The notes beneath the pieces were generated by a model. The model did no database searches. It had not been told where the DNA came from and saw only the letters and a program-made list of their open reading frames with translations. From Gemmatimonadota bacterium (GTDB taxonomy: Bacteria; ARS69): a stretch of 57,769 nt of DNA. Position 1 is the stretch's first letter; every line of letters begins with the position of its first letter. Where the stretch lies: NCBI GenBank assembly GCA_030747075.1, contig JASLLL010000015.1, forward strand, positions 1 to 57,769, in the 5' to 3' direction. Of the stretch, positions 35,100-44,582 are shown in pieces. A program made the position numbers and the translations under genes.

Positions 35100-36580
35100 G
35101 AGCCGCCCTCCACAGCCAGCGCGGGGGCAGGCGCGGGGCCGGTTTCACACTCCAGGGCGGCTGCGGCGCGGAGCATCCCGTCCTCCCCGAGGGGCGGCGC
35201 GAGAATCTGGAGCCCGGCGGGGAGTTCCCCCGGCGCGGTGGGGCACGGCACCGACATGGCCGGAATCCCAGCGAGCGAGGCGGGAATGGTCAGCGCGTCG
35301 GTCCGATACATGGACAGCGGATCCGAAAGGCGTTCGCCCAGTGGGAATGCCGTCGTCGCCGCGGTCGGCGAGACGAGAAGGTCCACGGCGGCGAATGCCC
35401 GGGCGAAGTCGTCGCGGATGAGTTCGCGCACGGCCTGCGCTCGTTCGTAGAAGGCTTCGCGGTAGCCTGCGGAGAGCGCGTGCGTCCCGATCATGACGCG
35501 GCGCTTCACTTCGTCGCCGAAGCCCGCGCCGCGAGTGGCGGCGATGAGTTCGTCCGGCGAGGAAGCGCCTCGTGCGGCGCGCCCGTAGCGAACTCCGTCG
35601 TATCGCGAAAGGTTGGATGACGCCTCCGCGCTCGCGATCACATAGTACGCGGACAGAGCGTGCCCCGCGTTCGGGAGCGACACGCGCACGGTCCGTGCGC
35701 CCAACGATTCCAGTCGCGCCACCGACTCCGCGAACCGCTCCGCGACGACGGAATCCGCTTCGGCATCCTCCGGAGAGTCGAGAATGCCGAGCGTCAGGCC
35801 CGCGAGCGAGGGGCGTTCCACCGGAGAGGCCGCCTCGGCGCACGGCGGCGGGGCGGAGAGTGCCGTGGCGTCGGCGGGGTCCGCTCCGGCGACGGCCGCC
35901 AGCCCGAGGGCCGCCCCCTCGACGGTGCGTGCCGTGGGCGCGATCTGGTCCAGCGATGACGCGAACGCAACCAGCCCCGACCGCGACACGCGGCCGTATC
36001 CGGGCTTCACGCCGACGACCCCGCAGAATGCGGCGGGCAGGCGCACGGACCCGCCGGTGTCGCTGCCGTACGCCAGCGGGACCATGCCGCACGCGACGGC
36101 CGCGCAACTCCCGCCGGAGGAACCGCCGGGGACGCGTTCGGCATCGTGCGGGTTCCGGGAGGGTCCGAATGCGGAATGCTCGTTCGACGAGCCCATGGCG
36201 AACTCGTCGAGATTCGTCTTGCCGACCAGCACCGCACCGGCCGCCCGCAAACGCGCGACGGCCGTGGCGTCGCTCAGCGGGACGAATCCTTCCAGCACCC
36301 GTGAGGCGCAGGTTGTCGGCATTCCGCGCACCGCGATGTTGTCCTTGAGCGCCACGGGGATCCCGTCCAGCGGGGATCGCGCATCCCCCTTTTCGCGCCG
36401 GGAGTCCGACGCGGCGGCCGCTTCCCGCGCACCTTCCGCATCCACATGAAGGAAGAGGTTCAGCGTTCCATCGAGTTCGTCGATCCGCGCAAGGCAGTCC
36501 TCCACAAGGTCCGCGGAGGAGAGCTCCCCGAGCGCCAGTGCCCGCGAAAGCTCCGGGACTGACCGGAGACCGGGCCTCAT
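35096..36580 (-). CDS. gatA: Aspartyl/glutamyl-tRNA amidotransferase subunit A
   Basis: The product has 494 residues of the amidase signature family. It releases ammonia from glutamine for GatB. The catalytic Lys is in V-A-L-K-D-N-I-A-V. The serines are in the G-S-S-G-G-S stretch (G-G-S-S-G-G-S-C-A-A) and in G-S-D-T-G-G-S-V-R-L-P. The GatB and GatC partners flank it, and starts and stops overlap by 4 nt (ATGA) on both sides. It is full length. Confidence 0.97.
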   Translation of the reverse strand: MRPGLRSVPELSRALALGELSSADLVEDCLARIDELDGTLNLFLHVDAEGAREAAAASDSRREKGDARSPLDGIPVALKDNIAVRGMPTTCASRVLEGFVPLSDATAVARLRAAGAVLVGKTNLDEFAMGSSNEHSAFGPSRNPHDAERVPGGSSGGSCAAVACGMVPLAYGSDTGGSVRLPAAFCGVVGVKPGYGRVSRSGLVAFASSLDQIAPTARTVEGAALGLAAVAGADPADATALSAPPPCAEAASPVERPSLAGLTLGILDSPEDAEADSVVAERFAESVARLESLGARTVRVSLPNAGHALSAYYVIASAEASSNLSRYDGVRYGRAARGASSPDELIAATRGAGFGDEVKRRVMIGTHALSAGYREAFYERAQAVRELIRDDFARAFAAVDLLVSPTAATTAFPLGERLSDPLSMYRTDALTIPASLAGIPAMSVPCPTAPGELPAGLQILAPPLGEDGMLRAAAALECETGPAPAPALAVEGGS

Positions 36581-36873
36581 GCGTCCTCCCCGGAGCGATC
36601 GAGAACGGGCGGCACGCGGTAGGATTCGCCATCGGACTCGGGCGCGAGCGCCATCACCTCTGCGCGGGAGAGAGATGGACGGACCTCATCCGGGCGAAGC
36701 GGGCACTCCCCGTCCCCCGCCGATGCGGAACCCGCCGGGGCCGGAGCCTCGTTCAGCGCCGCCATGTGCTGGAAGATCCGGCCGAGTTCCACCGCCAGGC
36801 GATCCGCTTCGGCAGGGGACGGATCGAGCCGCGCGAGACGCGCCACCCGGAGGACTTCTTCGCGAGTCATCAT
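36577..36873 (-). CDS. gatC: Aspartyl/glutamyl-tRNA amidotransferase subunit C
   Basis: The product has 98 residues from an ATG with GGAGG 5 nt upstream. GatC wraps around GatA and stabilises the GatCAB complex. The N-terminus (V-L-R-V-A-R-L-A-R-L, then L-A-V-E-L-G-R-I-F-Q-H) fits the helical family, and the C-terminus has L-R-P-D-E-V. It is the first gene of the ten-gene run ending at the ZIP transporter. The promoter should lie in the 113 bases upstream, but I see no clear match there. Confidence 0.92.
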   Translation of the reverse strand: MMTREEVLRVARLARLDPSPAEADRLAVELGRIFQHMAALNEAPAPAGSASAGDGECPLRPDEVRPSLSRAEVMALAPESDGESYRVPPVLDRSGEDA

Positions 36874-36986
36874 GGTGTCCTCCGATTCCCGGACTGCGGA
36901 GGAGGGGCGAGGGTGCAGAATACACGCTGTCCCCGCTCAGGGGAAGATCGGCAGTCGATGAACGGGAGAGGCAGAGCGTGTGCGGG

Positions 36987-37316
36987 TCAACCGCGCTCGA
37001 CATCCTCGGTGGCGATGACCTCGACGGTCACCGTCGGGGGGGTCCAGCCCAAAGCGGCGAGGCTTCCCGCGACGCGCCAGAGGTGGTCGGAGAGTTCTTC
37101 ATCCTCCACGGGGCCGCCCCCGCGAATGACCTGATAGATCTCCCAGCGGCGCTTCTCCTGCAGGAAAGACGGGCTGTCCGGAGAGGGGGCTTCGATTCGC
37201 ACGGGGGTCTTGCCGGGAGAATCCGGAGCACTCCGCGCCACGGCGGTGCCCGGCAGAATGAGACCGGTCCCGAGGAACAGCATCATGAGAAGGAGCGCGA
37301 AGAAGCGGATCATCAC
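36987..37316 (-). CDS. Small exported protein of unknown function
   Basis: The frame encodes 109 residues, with GTG 37316 or the adjacent ATG 37313 as start. A hydrophobic signal peptide covers residues 2-27 (ending near T-A-V-A-R). The remainder is a short soluble region with no family I recognise; residues 50-100 look alpha/beta. It lies 113 bases before gatC on the same strand. On the minus strand CATAAT at 37394-37399 (read as ATTATG on plus) could serve as a -10 box, but without a good -35. Confidence 0.55.
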   Translation of the reverse strand: MMIRFFALLLMMLFLGTGLILPGTAVARSAPDSPGKTPVRIEAPSPDSPSFLQEKRRWEIYQVIRGGGPVEDEELSDHLWRVAGSLAALGWTPPTVTVEVIATEDVERG

Positions 37317-37513
37317 CTTGAAGTCTCAGCAAAGGTAGGGGGACAGCTTCCGAACCGGCCGCTGCCGATCCGATCGAGTACTCACTTTGCCCATTATGTC
37401 CGAGATCGTCCACTGATCCGAGAAGAATCGACACTCCCGGCCGGGCGGGGCCGGAAAACCGGCCAGTATGTGTAAGTATCTGCAAGGCGGGACGGGCGAA
37501 TCCGACGGCAGGA

Positions 37514-38125
37514 TCAGCGGAGCGAAGGGCCCGACGCAGCGGAAATCCGGGACTCCAGCGCCCGGAATGCCGCATGAGCGCTCTCCTCCCGGGCTGAGGG
37601 CGGTCGTCCGCTCTCCGGGGAGTATTCGGACCAGGCGGCCCGGAGCGCGGCCCGAAGTTCCACGCACTCCGGGGAGGCGGCCCGGTCCGCAAGGGCCGCA
37701 TCGTCCGGGAACGGGAAGGCCAGCGACGCCACGCGCGGCTCCCAGCGGGAGCCTTCGGGCAGATCCCGCAAGATCAGGACGACCCCGTCCGTCGTGGGGG
37801 GGGCGTGGAGAATGGTGGGGAGCTTCCCGGGAGCAAAGGCCGCCAGGACGGCGGTCGCTCCCGCGCCCCATGGAAGCGGCAGCGGTTCGCGGGCGGAGAC
37901 GGGGACCTCGCCCGCCGCCCCGGTGCGGGCGGTCAGAAACCCGATCGGCCCGTCCGGCCCGACCGCCTCCGCATAGACGACCGCCCCCGGCACGGGCGCC
38001 CCTCCCGAATCGAGCACGGTGCCGCGAAAGTCCCGGGAGGGCGAAGAGCAGCCGGGCATTGCCGACAGGAGCGCCGCCGAGCACGCGGCGGCACAAAGAA
38101 ACGAGCGGGTGACGATCGTCGGCAC
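37514..38125 (-). CDS. Lipoprotein with carboxypeptidase-regulatory-like domain
   Basis: The product has 203 residues. GTG 38125 is chosen because GGAGGGA lies 6 nt upstream and the signal peptide follows at once, ending in a lipobox (S-A-M-P-G-C, about Cys25). Residues ~30-110 start F-R-G-T-V-L-D-S-G-G-A-P-V-P-G-A-V-V-Y, the typical opening of a carboxypeptidase-regulatory-like/transthyretin-type beta-sandwich. The remaining region is charged and helical. The role is unknown; such domains usually mediate binding at the cell surface. The next 197 bases downstream hold no gene. A perfect inverted repeat, GGCCGG-AAAA-CCGGCC, lies there at 37449-37464. Confidence 0.72.
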   Translation of the reverse strand: MPTIVTRSFLCAAACSAALLSAMPGCSSPSRDFRGTVLDSGGAPVPGAVVYAEAVGPDGPIGFLTARTGAAGEVPVSAREPLPLPWGAGATAVLAAFAPGKLPTILHAPPTTDGVVLILRDLPEGSRWEPRVASLAFPFPDDAALADRAASPECVELRAALRAAWSEYSPESGRPPSAREESAHAAFRALESRISAASGPSLR

Positions 38126-38280
38126 GGCTTCCCTCCGGGCGACTGCGGGCGCGTGGAGACTAGCACGGGTCCGGGGCGGGCGCATTGTCGTGGACAATCC
38201 GCGGGGCGCGGGATAGAACGCATCAGGACTGATTCCGTTCCCTGGCGTCTTGCACGCCGCAACCTGCCGTGGAGAACGCC

Positions 38281-39321
38281 ATGCAGAGAGACCGCCCGCG
38301 ACGGGACCGGCCCGTCGCACTCGTGACCGGAGGCGCCGGGTTCATCGGCGCGCATCTCCTCCGCGAACTGCAGGAGATGGACCGCTCGGACCTGGTCGCG
38401 CTGGACGACCTCTCCGGAGGGTTTCGCGACCATGTGCCCGACGGCGTGCCCTTCGTGGAGGGTTCCATCACAGACTCCGCGCTGGTGGACGCGCTTTTCG
38501 ACGAGCACGCCTTCGACCATGTCTACCATCTGGCGGCGTATGCCGCGGAGGGACTCAGCCACTTCATCCGGCGCTTCAACTACACAAACAACCTGATCGG
38601 CAGCATGAACCTCCTGAACGCGTCGATCCTTCACGGCACGAAGTGCTTCGTCTTCACCAGTTCCATCGCGGTCTACGGCAAAGGGCAGCTGCCGATGCGG
38701 GAAGACATGACGCCCGAGCCGGAGGATCCCTACGGGATCGCGAAGTACGCCGTGGAGATGGACCTGCGCGCCGCGAAGGAGATGTTCGGGTTGGATCATG
38801 TGATCTTTCGCCCGCACAATGTCTATGGCGAGTTCCAGAACATCGGCGACCGGTACCGCAATGTCGTCGGCATCTTCATGAACCAGATCCTGCGCGGGGA
38901 GCCGATGACGCTCTTCGGCGACGGCGAACAGCAGCGTGCGTTCAGCTACGCGGGGGACATCGTCGGGCCGATCGCGCGGGCCCCGTGGATGGAGAGCGCG
39001 CAGGGCCGTGTGTTCAATGTGGGCGCGGACCGCCCCTGCACCGTCAACGAGCTGGCGGCCGCGGTCGCGGAAGCGATGGGCGCGGCGGACCATCCGGTAT
39101 CCTACCTCGATGCCCGGAACGAAGTCGTGCTGGCGTACAGCGACCACACCGCGGTCCGCGAGTGCTTCGGGGACGCGCCGGACACCCCGCTGGCGGACGG
39201 GCTCGCGAAGATGGTGAGCTGGGTGAAGCGGGTCGGATCACGCACAAGCCCTGTCTTCGGGAACATCGAGGTGGACCGCAACATGCCCCCGTCGTGGCGG
39301 GCCGCGATGGAGTCGGGCTAG
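38281..39321 (+). CDS. NAD-dependent sugar epimerase/dehydratase (GalE-like, extended SDR)
   Basis: The product has 346 residues from ATG 38281, with GGAGA 5 nt upstream; GTG 38269 is an alternative. The NAD turn G-G-A-G-F-I-G is at residues 17-23, the active-site serines (T-S-S) near 126-128, and Y-G-I-A-K with Tyr151 and Lys155. It should act on a nucleotide-activated sugar, most likely as a UDP-hexose 4-epimerase, although the exact substrate cannot be read. It opens the surface-polysaccharide region, and sugar precursor supply is the obvious role. Confidence 0.88.
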   Translation: MQRDRPRRDRPVALVTGGAGFIGAHLLRELQEMDRSDLVALDDLSGGFRDHVPDGVPFVEGSITDSALVDALFDEHAFDHVYHLAAYAAEGLSHFIRRFNYTNNLIGSMNLLNASILHGTKCFVFTSSIAVYGKGQLPMREDMTPEPEDPYGIAKYAVEMDLRAAKEMFGLDHVIFRPHNVYGEFQNIGDRYRNVVGIFMNQILRGEPMTLFGDGEQQRAFSYAGDIVGPIARAPWMESAQGRVFNVGADRPCTVNELAAAVAEAMGAADHPVSYLDARNEVVLAYSDHTAVRECFGDAPDTPLADGLAKMVSWVKRVGSRTSPVFGNIEVDRNMPPSWRAAMESG

Positions 39322-39423
39322 GGAAGAACGAACGAAGCGGACCGGGGCGCTACGAGGCGACGCGTTCCGGGTGGGCTTCCGGTTCGATTGCGGGCCCGAG
39401 CGCCGGGAAGGGGACTCACTGGA

Positions 39424-41040
39424 ATGAGAATACGAGCCTGCCCATACCGGGACTCTTCGGCTGTCCTGTCTTCGCTGAACGGTACGGGGAAAAGGTTCTG
39501 CGTCGTTGCCGCACTCGTCGCAATGACGATGGCCGCAAGTGCAGGAGATGCCGCCGCCGAAGCCCGGGAGTTTCTTCCGGCCAGCCACTGGGCGTATCGG
39601 GATGTGGATCATCTGTGGACGCGCGGGCTTGTCGATTCGCTGAACCTCTCCGTGAAACCGTGGAGCCGCCAGGAGGTCGCGCGCGCGCTGGCATCGGTCG
39701 CGGAAAAGGACACGCTCCCGGCCGACCCGATTCTCCTGCGACTCCTTCGAGAATTCGCCGACGAACTCCACGATCTGGCGCCGGAGACATTCGAGGCGGG
39801 TCCGGACGCGACGCTGACCATGCGGGAAGCCGGGGGGGGATGGCTTCGCGCGTCCGTCGGGTTGAGCGCGGCGACGACGCGGGACGAACCCGGCAAGCTC
39901 GGAGTGCGCGCGGAGAGCGGCGGGTATGCGTCTGTGCGGGCGGCGCTGGGGCCGGACCTGCTGGTGGCCACGGAGATCCGCCTGCACCGGACGGGCACCG
40001 ACCGCGAGATCGGGGATTCGCTCGTCAAGAACCACGACCTCTTCGTGGACGCCGGAGAAGCCTATGCGGCCTTCGCTCCGGGTGCGGCCGCCGTGACGGC
40101 GGGGTTCGTCCGGACGCGCTGGGGACCGGGCACCACGGGGACGCTGCTTCTGTCGGATGCGGCGCCTCCGTTCGCCGCGCTTCGGGTCTCGCGGAGGTTT
40201 GCGGGGGTGGTCGACTTCCGTGCGCTGACCGGCGTCCTCGCGGAACCGGACACGCGGTACCTGGCGACGCATCGCCTATCGCTCCGGCTGTCGCCCTCCC
40301 TGTGGGTGGGGGTCGCGGAATCCGCCCGCTACGATGCGCGCCATCCGGAGTTCCTCTATGTGCTGAACCTCCTGCCGTACACCTTCGTGGAGCAGATCTC
40401 CAACAAGGACCGTTCGCAGGCGCCGGACATCCTCCACCGGAACAATGTGATGATGTCCGCGGACGCTGTATGGCGCGTGCGTCCGGGGTTTCGCCTGCAT
40501 GCGGAGTTCCTGGTGGATGATCTCGCTACGGAAACCGCGACCATGCCTCACCGTCTGGCATGGCAGGCGGGTGCGCGGTGGTGCGTGCCCCGGCTCCCCT
40601 TCCCCGCGGACTTCTTCGCGGAATACACGAAGGTGTTCCGATACACCTACTCCACCTACTACGGCAGGAACTACGACCACAGTGGGCGGCCGCTGGCCTA
40701 CGGCGACGGTCCCGATGTGGAGCGGCTTCTTCTGCGATGGACGGCGGACCCGCGCGTGGACTGGTCGGTCGGCGCGGAGTTCGAGCGGCGCCGCAAGGGG
40801 AACAGCGCCATCGGGGATGCGTGGGATCCCGCGGATGGCGGCGAGCCGTGGGACGGCGCGACGCTGACCGACCCGATCGCGACCGTGACCGCGGCACGCG
40901 TGACGACCGCCTGGTTCCCCCGGGCCCATGCGCGCGTGGCCGTGTCCGCGGGATGGGCGCGCGTGACGAACGAAGGCCACGAGAGCGGACGGACGAAGGA
41001 CGGTCCGGAGGTCGCTCTGGCCGTGGCGTACAGGAGATGA
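39424..41040 (+). CDS. Wzi-like capsule assembly outer-membrane protein
   Basis: The product has 538 residues. ATG 39424 has AAGGGGA about 9 nt upstream. A signal peptide ends near A-S-A-G-D-A-A-A at about residue 40. The N-terminal segment H-W-A-Y-R-D-V-D-x-L-W-x-R-G-L and the long beta-strand-rich remainder (G-F-V-R-T-R-W-G-P-G, P-E-F-L-Y-V-L-N-L-L-P, F-F-A-E-Y) match the Wzi capsule-assembly barrel. It probably helps bind or organise polysaccharide at the outer membrane. Its stop overlaps the following glycosyltransferase start (ATGA). Confidence 0.82.
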   Translation: MRIRACPYRDSSAVLSSLNGTGKRFCVVAALVAMTMAASAGDAAAEAREFLPASHWAYRDVDHLWTRGLVDSLNLSVKPWSRQEVARALASVAEKDTLPADPILLRLLREFADELHDLAPETFEAGPDATLTMREAGGGWLRASVGLSAATTRDEPGKLGVRAESGGYASVRAALGPDLLVATEIRLHRTGTDREIGDSLVKNHDLFVDAGEAYAAFAPGAAAVTAGFVRTRWGPGTTGTLLLSDAAPPFAALRVSRRFAGVVDFRALTGVLAEPDTRYLATHRLSLRLSPSLWVGVAESARYDARHPEFLYVLNLLPYTFVEQISNKDRSQAPDILHRNNVMMSADAVWRVRPGFRLHAEFLVDDLATETATMPHRLAWQAGARWCVPRLPFPADFFAEYTKVFRYTYSTYYGRNYDHSGRPLAYGDGPDVERLLLRWTADPRVDWSVGAEFERRRKGNSAIGDAWDPADGGEPWDGATLTDPIATVTAARVTTAWFPRAHARVAVSAGWARVTNEGHESGRTKDGPEVALAVAYRR

Positions 41041-42161
41041 CAGGCGGCGCGGGGCGGCGGATCGCGATCCTCGGAAGCCGGGGGATTCCCGCCCGATACG
41101 GCGGCTTCGAGACCTTCGCGGAGGAGCTGTCGGCCGGGCTCGCGGAGCGCGGCTTTCGCGTCACGGTCTTCTGCGAGCGGGAGTCCGGGGAGACTCCGCC
41201 GCGGGAGCACCGCGGGGTGCGCCTCGTCCATGTCCGGGCGCTTCCCGCGGGGCCGCTGCGCACGGTGCTGTACGACCTGGCCTGCCTGGCCCGTTCGCTC
41301 CGTGGATACGACGCCGTGTACATGCTCGGCTACGGGATCGCGTGGGCGTTTGGACTCCCGCGTCTGTTCGGAACGCCGCTGTTCGTGAACATGGACGGCG
41401 TGGAGTGGTGGCGCGCGAAGTGGTCGCCATTCGCGCGGCTCTACCTGCGCTCGATGGAAGGCGCGGCGGTCCGACTGGCGCACGGCGTGTTCGCGGACGC
41501 GGAGGGAATCCGCGACCACCTGGAATCACGACACGGAGAGATGCGGCGCGCGTGGACGATCGCCTACGGAGCGGAACTCGTGGAGGACGCCGACGAAGCG
41601 AAGCTGTCGCCGTTGGGCGTACGCGCCGGAGAGTACCATCTGGTGGTCTGCCGCATAGAGCCGGAGAACCATGTGCTGGAGATTGTCCGCGGGTACCGGG
41701 CGTCGGGGTGCCGCCGCCCGCTGCTTGTCGTCGGGAACGCGGACGGGACCGCTTACAGCGCGGCGGTGCGCGCGGCCGCCGCCGAGGGCGAAGACGCCGC
41801 CGGGCGCGTGCTCTTCCCGGGCGCGGTGTACGACGGGGGCGCACTCACGGCGCTGCGCTTCCACTGCCGCACCTATATTCACGGGCACAGCGTCGGGGGC
41901 ACGAACCCGTCGCTGCTGGAAGCACTCGCCTGCGGGAACGAGGTCATCGCGCACGACAACCCGTTCAACCGGGAGGTACTGGGCGGCGGCGCGGATTACT
42001 TCGCAGGAGAAGCCGCCCTGTCCGCCTGCCTGAGCCGTACGGAGGGGACGCCGCTCGCTCCGGAGCGTCGCGAGGTCGCGTGGCGGATCGTTCGCGAGCG
42101 TTACACCTGGCCGCAGATCGTGGAGCAGTACGCCAGCGTGTTCGCGGATCAGGGCGCGTAG
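41037..42161 (+). CDS. GT4-type glycosyltransferase with DUF1972-like N-terminus
   Basis: The product has 374 residues, starting at an ATG overlapping the Wzi stop. It opens I-A-I-L-G-S-R-G-I-P-A-R-Y-G-G-F-E-T, the hallmark of DUF1972 rhamnosyl/galactosyl-transferase-like enzymes. The C-terminal GT-B half contains G-A-V-Y-D, H-G-H-S-V-G-G-T-N-P-S-L-L-E-A-L-A, the nucleotide-sugar-binding E-x7-E-type region. It is cytoplasmic and adds a sugar, possibly rhamnose, to the lipid-linked glycan. It overlaps the convergent sulfotransferase gene by 13 nt at the 3' end. Confidence 0.9.
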   Translation: MTGGAGRRIAILGSRGIPARYGGFETFAEELSAGLAERGFRVTVFCERESGETPPREHRGVRLVHVRALPAGPLRTVLYDLACLARSLRGYDAVYMLGYGIAWAFGLPRLFGTPLFVNMDGVEWWRAKWSPFARLYLRSMEGAAVRLAHGVFADAEGIRDHLESRHGEMRRAWTIAYGAELVEDADEAKLSPLGVRAGEYHLVVCRIEPENHVLEIVRGYRASGCRRPLLVVGNADGTAYSAAVRAAAAEGEDAAGRVLFPGAVYDGGALTALRFHCRTYIHGHSVGGTNPSLLEALACGNEVIAHDNPFNREVLGGGADYFAGEAALSACLSRTEGTPLAPERREVAWRIVRERYTWPQIVEQYASVFADQGA

Positions 42162-43147
42162 CCCAGTCGCTCCATCATCCGGACGAACGCCGGTGCGATG
42201 GCGGGGTGCAGCTTCGCCGGAGCGCGGCGGGGACGCGGGGAGAGCGCCGTCCGCGCGTAGCCGAGCGTCGCCGGATCGGATTCGAGCCCGCAGAAATCCA
42301 AGAGCCCGGGAACCGTGCTGTCCGGATCCGCGGCCAGTTCCTCGTATCGCAGGATGCGGACCGCCCCGGGAAGGCGCTCAGCCCACGCCAGCCCTTCCCG
42401 CATCGTGACAATCCACTCGACGGCGGCACGGTCCTCGTCCCGGGCGAACGCCCGAATCTCTTCCGCCGAACTCCGCAGCTCCGGATCCGCGCCCACCACC
42501 TCGTCCACGAGGGTCGACCACTTGCGGCCGTCCACTCCCCACCAGTCGTGACGCGGCCCGCCGACCTCAGACGCGTGTCGCGCATCCCACCGGCGCACGG
42601 ATTCGCAGAGATCCCACCCGTTCCGCACGATCAGCACGAAAAGCGCGTCCGGGAAGATCGCGCGAACGAACGGCACTCGAAAGACGAGTTCCGGGTACTT
42701 GTCGAGAACGCGCCGTCGTCCCGTCCAGCGAAGGTAGTGGCCAAAGAGCGCATGGGCCCGCTCGACCGTTTCCGGATCCGCGTCGTCCGCGCCGAGACGG
42801 AACCGCCCGCGCTCCCGCGCATAGCTCCCGATCACATCCTCGCCGGAGTGGACGACATGCCAGAGAGCCTTCGGTTCGTTCAGGAATGCCACGCGCGGAT
42901 GCAGCGACAGCACCTTGCCGAGAATCGTCGTGCCGCTTCGCCCGACGCCGACGATGAAGACAGGGCGGCGCACCGGGCGCGCCCCCGGAAGACGCCGCAG
43001 AAGCTGCAGGTTCGCGAAGACGACCCGGTTGATCCAGCGCCCACGGGTCGTGACCGGCCGCCCTTCGAAGAGCGCCCAACTCGCGATCCGCTCCGCCACC
43101 TTGCCGGGCCTCGCGCGGGCGTAAGCCGCGTCCAGTTGCGCGATCAT
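42149..43147 (-). CDS. Sulfotransferase family protein (first of three)
   Basis: The product has 332 residues. The PAPS 5'-phosphosulfate loop V-G-V-G-R-S-G-T-T-I is at residues 66-75. V-R-N-G-W-D and the downstream L-R-Y-E-E-L-A-A-D-P fit the 3'-phosphate-binding region and the conserved Y-E-D/E-L block. It should transfer sulfate from PAPS to a carbohydrate hydroxyl. It lies 24 nt after the minus-strand glycosyltransferase gene, so the pair probably work on the same glycan. Confidence 0.88.
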   Translation of the reverse strand: MIAQLDAAYARARPGKVAERIASWALFEGRPVTTRGRWINRVVFANLQLLRRLPGARPVRRPVFIVGVGRSGTTILGKVLSLHPRVAFLNEPKALWHVVHSGEDVIGSYARERGRFRLGADDADPETVERAHALFGHYLRWTGRRRVLDKYPELVFRVPFVRAIFPDALFVLIVRNGWDLCESVRRWDARHASEVGGPRHDWWGVDGRKWSTLVDEVVGADPELRSSAEEIRAFARDEDRAAVEWIVTMREGLAWAERLPGAVRILRYEELAADPDSTVPGLLDFCGLESDPATLGYARTALSPRPRRAPAKLHPAIAPAFVRMMERLGYAP

Positions 43148-43171
43148 GATGCGGGCACCGCGCGCGACTCG

Positions 43172-44389
43172 TCAGAGCACACGCCGGTACACCTCAAGGA
43201 TCCGGTCGTAGTGAAGGTCGGCGTCGTAGCGCTCTTCGGCCCGTCTCCGTCCGGCCTCTCCCATGCGAACCGCGGCCGAAAGATCCCCTGTTGCGCGTTC
43301 CAGCGCATCGCGCAGCGCCTCCACATCTCCGGGCGGGAAGAGGAACCCGTCCGTGCCGTCGTCGATCATCTCGGGAATCCCGCCGATGATGGCGCCGATC
43401 ACGGGTCGGCTTCGAGCGTGCGACTCCATGATGGCCAGCGGGTAGTTCTCGTACCATTCGGACGGCAAGACCGTGGCGATGCTCTCCCGGATGAGGCGCT
43501 CCAGATCTTCGCCGGACTGAAACCCCACAAAGCGGATGTGGTCCCAACCTTGCCGCTCCACCAGGGACTCCATCTCCGCCTTTCCCCCGCCCCGCCCGGC
43601 AATCACAAGGCGGCACTCGCGCAGCGGTCCCGCCGCCTCGATGAGCGTGCGCACGCCCTTCACCGACTCGATCCTGCCGAAGTACAGAATGTGCTTCCCG
43701 GGAGCGGGGGATTCTTCTCGGGGCGGCAGGTCAACATGGTGAGGAATCGCCGTGATCCGGTCCGGGTCCACAAGGTCCAGTTCAATCATCTTCCGGCGCA
43801 TGAAGTCACTCGGGGCGATGAAGTGGTCCAGTTCGTGGCAGCGACCCTTGAGGCGCGACACATAGGACTCCGCGACGCTGACGAGAGTCCGTGCCAGCGA
43901 TCCCCGGTTGCAGCGGCGCGGCAGCGCGGGAAGGAACGACTTTCCCCGACACGCCTCGCAGATGCGATCCCCGGCGACCATCGTGTACACGGGGCAGGCG
44001 AGTTTGTAGTCGTGAAGCGTCTGCACGATCGGGATTCCCCGTTCGCGGAGAGGCCGGAGAATGGAGGTCGTCAACTGCCCGTAGTAGATGTGCAGATGCG
44101 CCACATCCACGGGAGTGTCGGAGAGGATGCTCCGGAGCGCGCGTTCGGCGGGGCGCGAATACAGAAACTGCGCGGCATCGCGCAGACCGCCGTTTTGAAC
44201 ATCCACGGGATCCGGGAACCGGTCCGTCCACGGGGACTCTCGATTCTCGGGGTCGCGCACCGCAAAGGGAACGACCGTATGCCCCTTCGACTCCAGAAGT
44301 TCCCCGAGGGACACCATGTACCGATCGGACCCCCCGCGGACATGGTAGTAGTGTCCCGCGTTCAATACGGCTGGATTGCGTTCGCGCAC
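43172..44389 (-). CDS. GT4-family glycosyltransferase
   Basis: The product has 405 residues. GTG 44389 is chosen because CGGAGG lies 6 nt upstream; ATG 44404 is five codons earlier with its purine stretch too close. The N-terminal half has H-Y-Y-H-V-R-G-G-S-D-R-Y and H-D-Y-K-L-A-C-P-V-Y, typical of capsule GT4 enzymes. The C-terminal half has Y-F-G-R-I-E-S-V-K-G-V and S-E-W-Y-E-N-Y-P-L-A-I-M-E, with the nucleotide-sugar-binding glutamates. A cysteine pair (C-E-A-C-R-G-K) seen in many relatives is present. Divergent from the Wzz-like gene, it is part of the polysaccharide locus. Confidence 0.92.
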   Translation of the reverse strand: MRERNPAVLNAGHYYHVRGGSDRYMVSLGELLESKGHTVVPFAVRDPENRESPWTDRFPDPVDVQNGGLRDAAQFLYSRPAERALRSILSDTPVDVAHLHIYYGQLTTSILRPLRERGIPIVQTLHDYKLACPVYTMVAGDRICEACRGKSFLPALPRRCNRGSLARTLVSVAESYVSRLKGRCHELDHFIAPSDFMRRKMIELDLVDPDRITAIPHHVDLPPREESPAPGKHILYFGRIESVKGVRTLIEAAGPLRECRLVIAGRGGGKAEMESLVERQGWDHIRFVGFQSGEDLERLIRESIATVLPSEWYENYPLAIMESHARSRPVIGAIIGGIPEMIDDGTDGFLFPPGDVEALRDALERATGDLSAAVRMGEAGRRRAEERYDADLHYDRILEVYRRVL

Positions 44390-44582
44390 AGAAGTCCTCC
44401 GCATCTCCGATTCATGTCGCCGGGGGAGTGGTCAATCTACCGGCAGAATGCGCGTCTGTCTGCCGCAATGGCCGCCGGTGGATGCATTCGCCCTGTGGCG
44501 CAAAAGCCCCTCGAGTTGTACGATCCGTCCCGGGTGAGGTTCCATCCCCCGGCATCATCGCAATCCGACAGGAGCAAGAGGC

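Noticed and set aside
33702-35450. Long open frame on the plus strand opposite gatB
   Set aside because: Arg/Gly/Pro-rich shadow of gatB with no domain and no ribosome site.
37449-37464. Perfect hairpin GGCCGG-AAAA-CCGGCC as an intrinsic terminator
   Set aside because: No T-tract follows on either strand, so it is at most a weak or Rho-assisted site; the six-base palindrome is easily formed by chance in GC-rich DNA.
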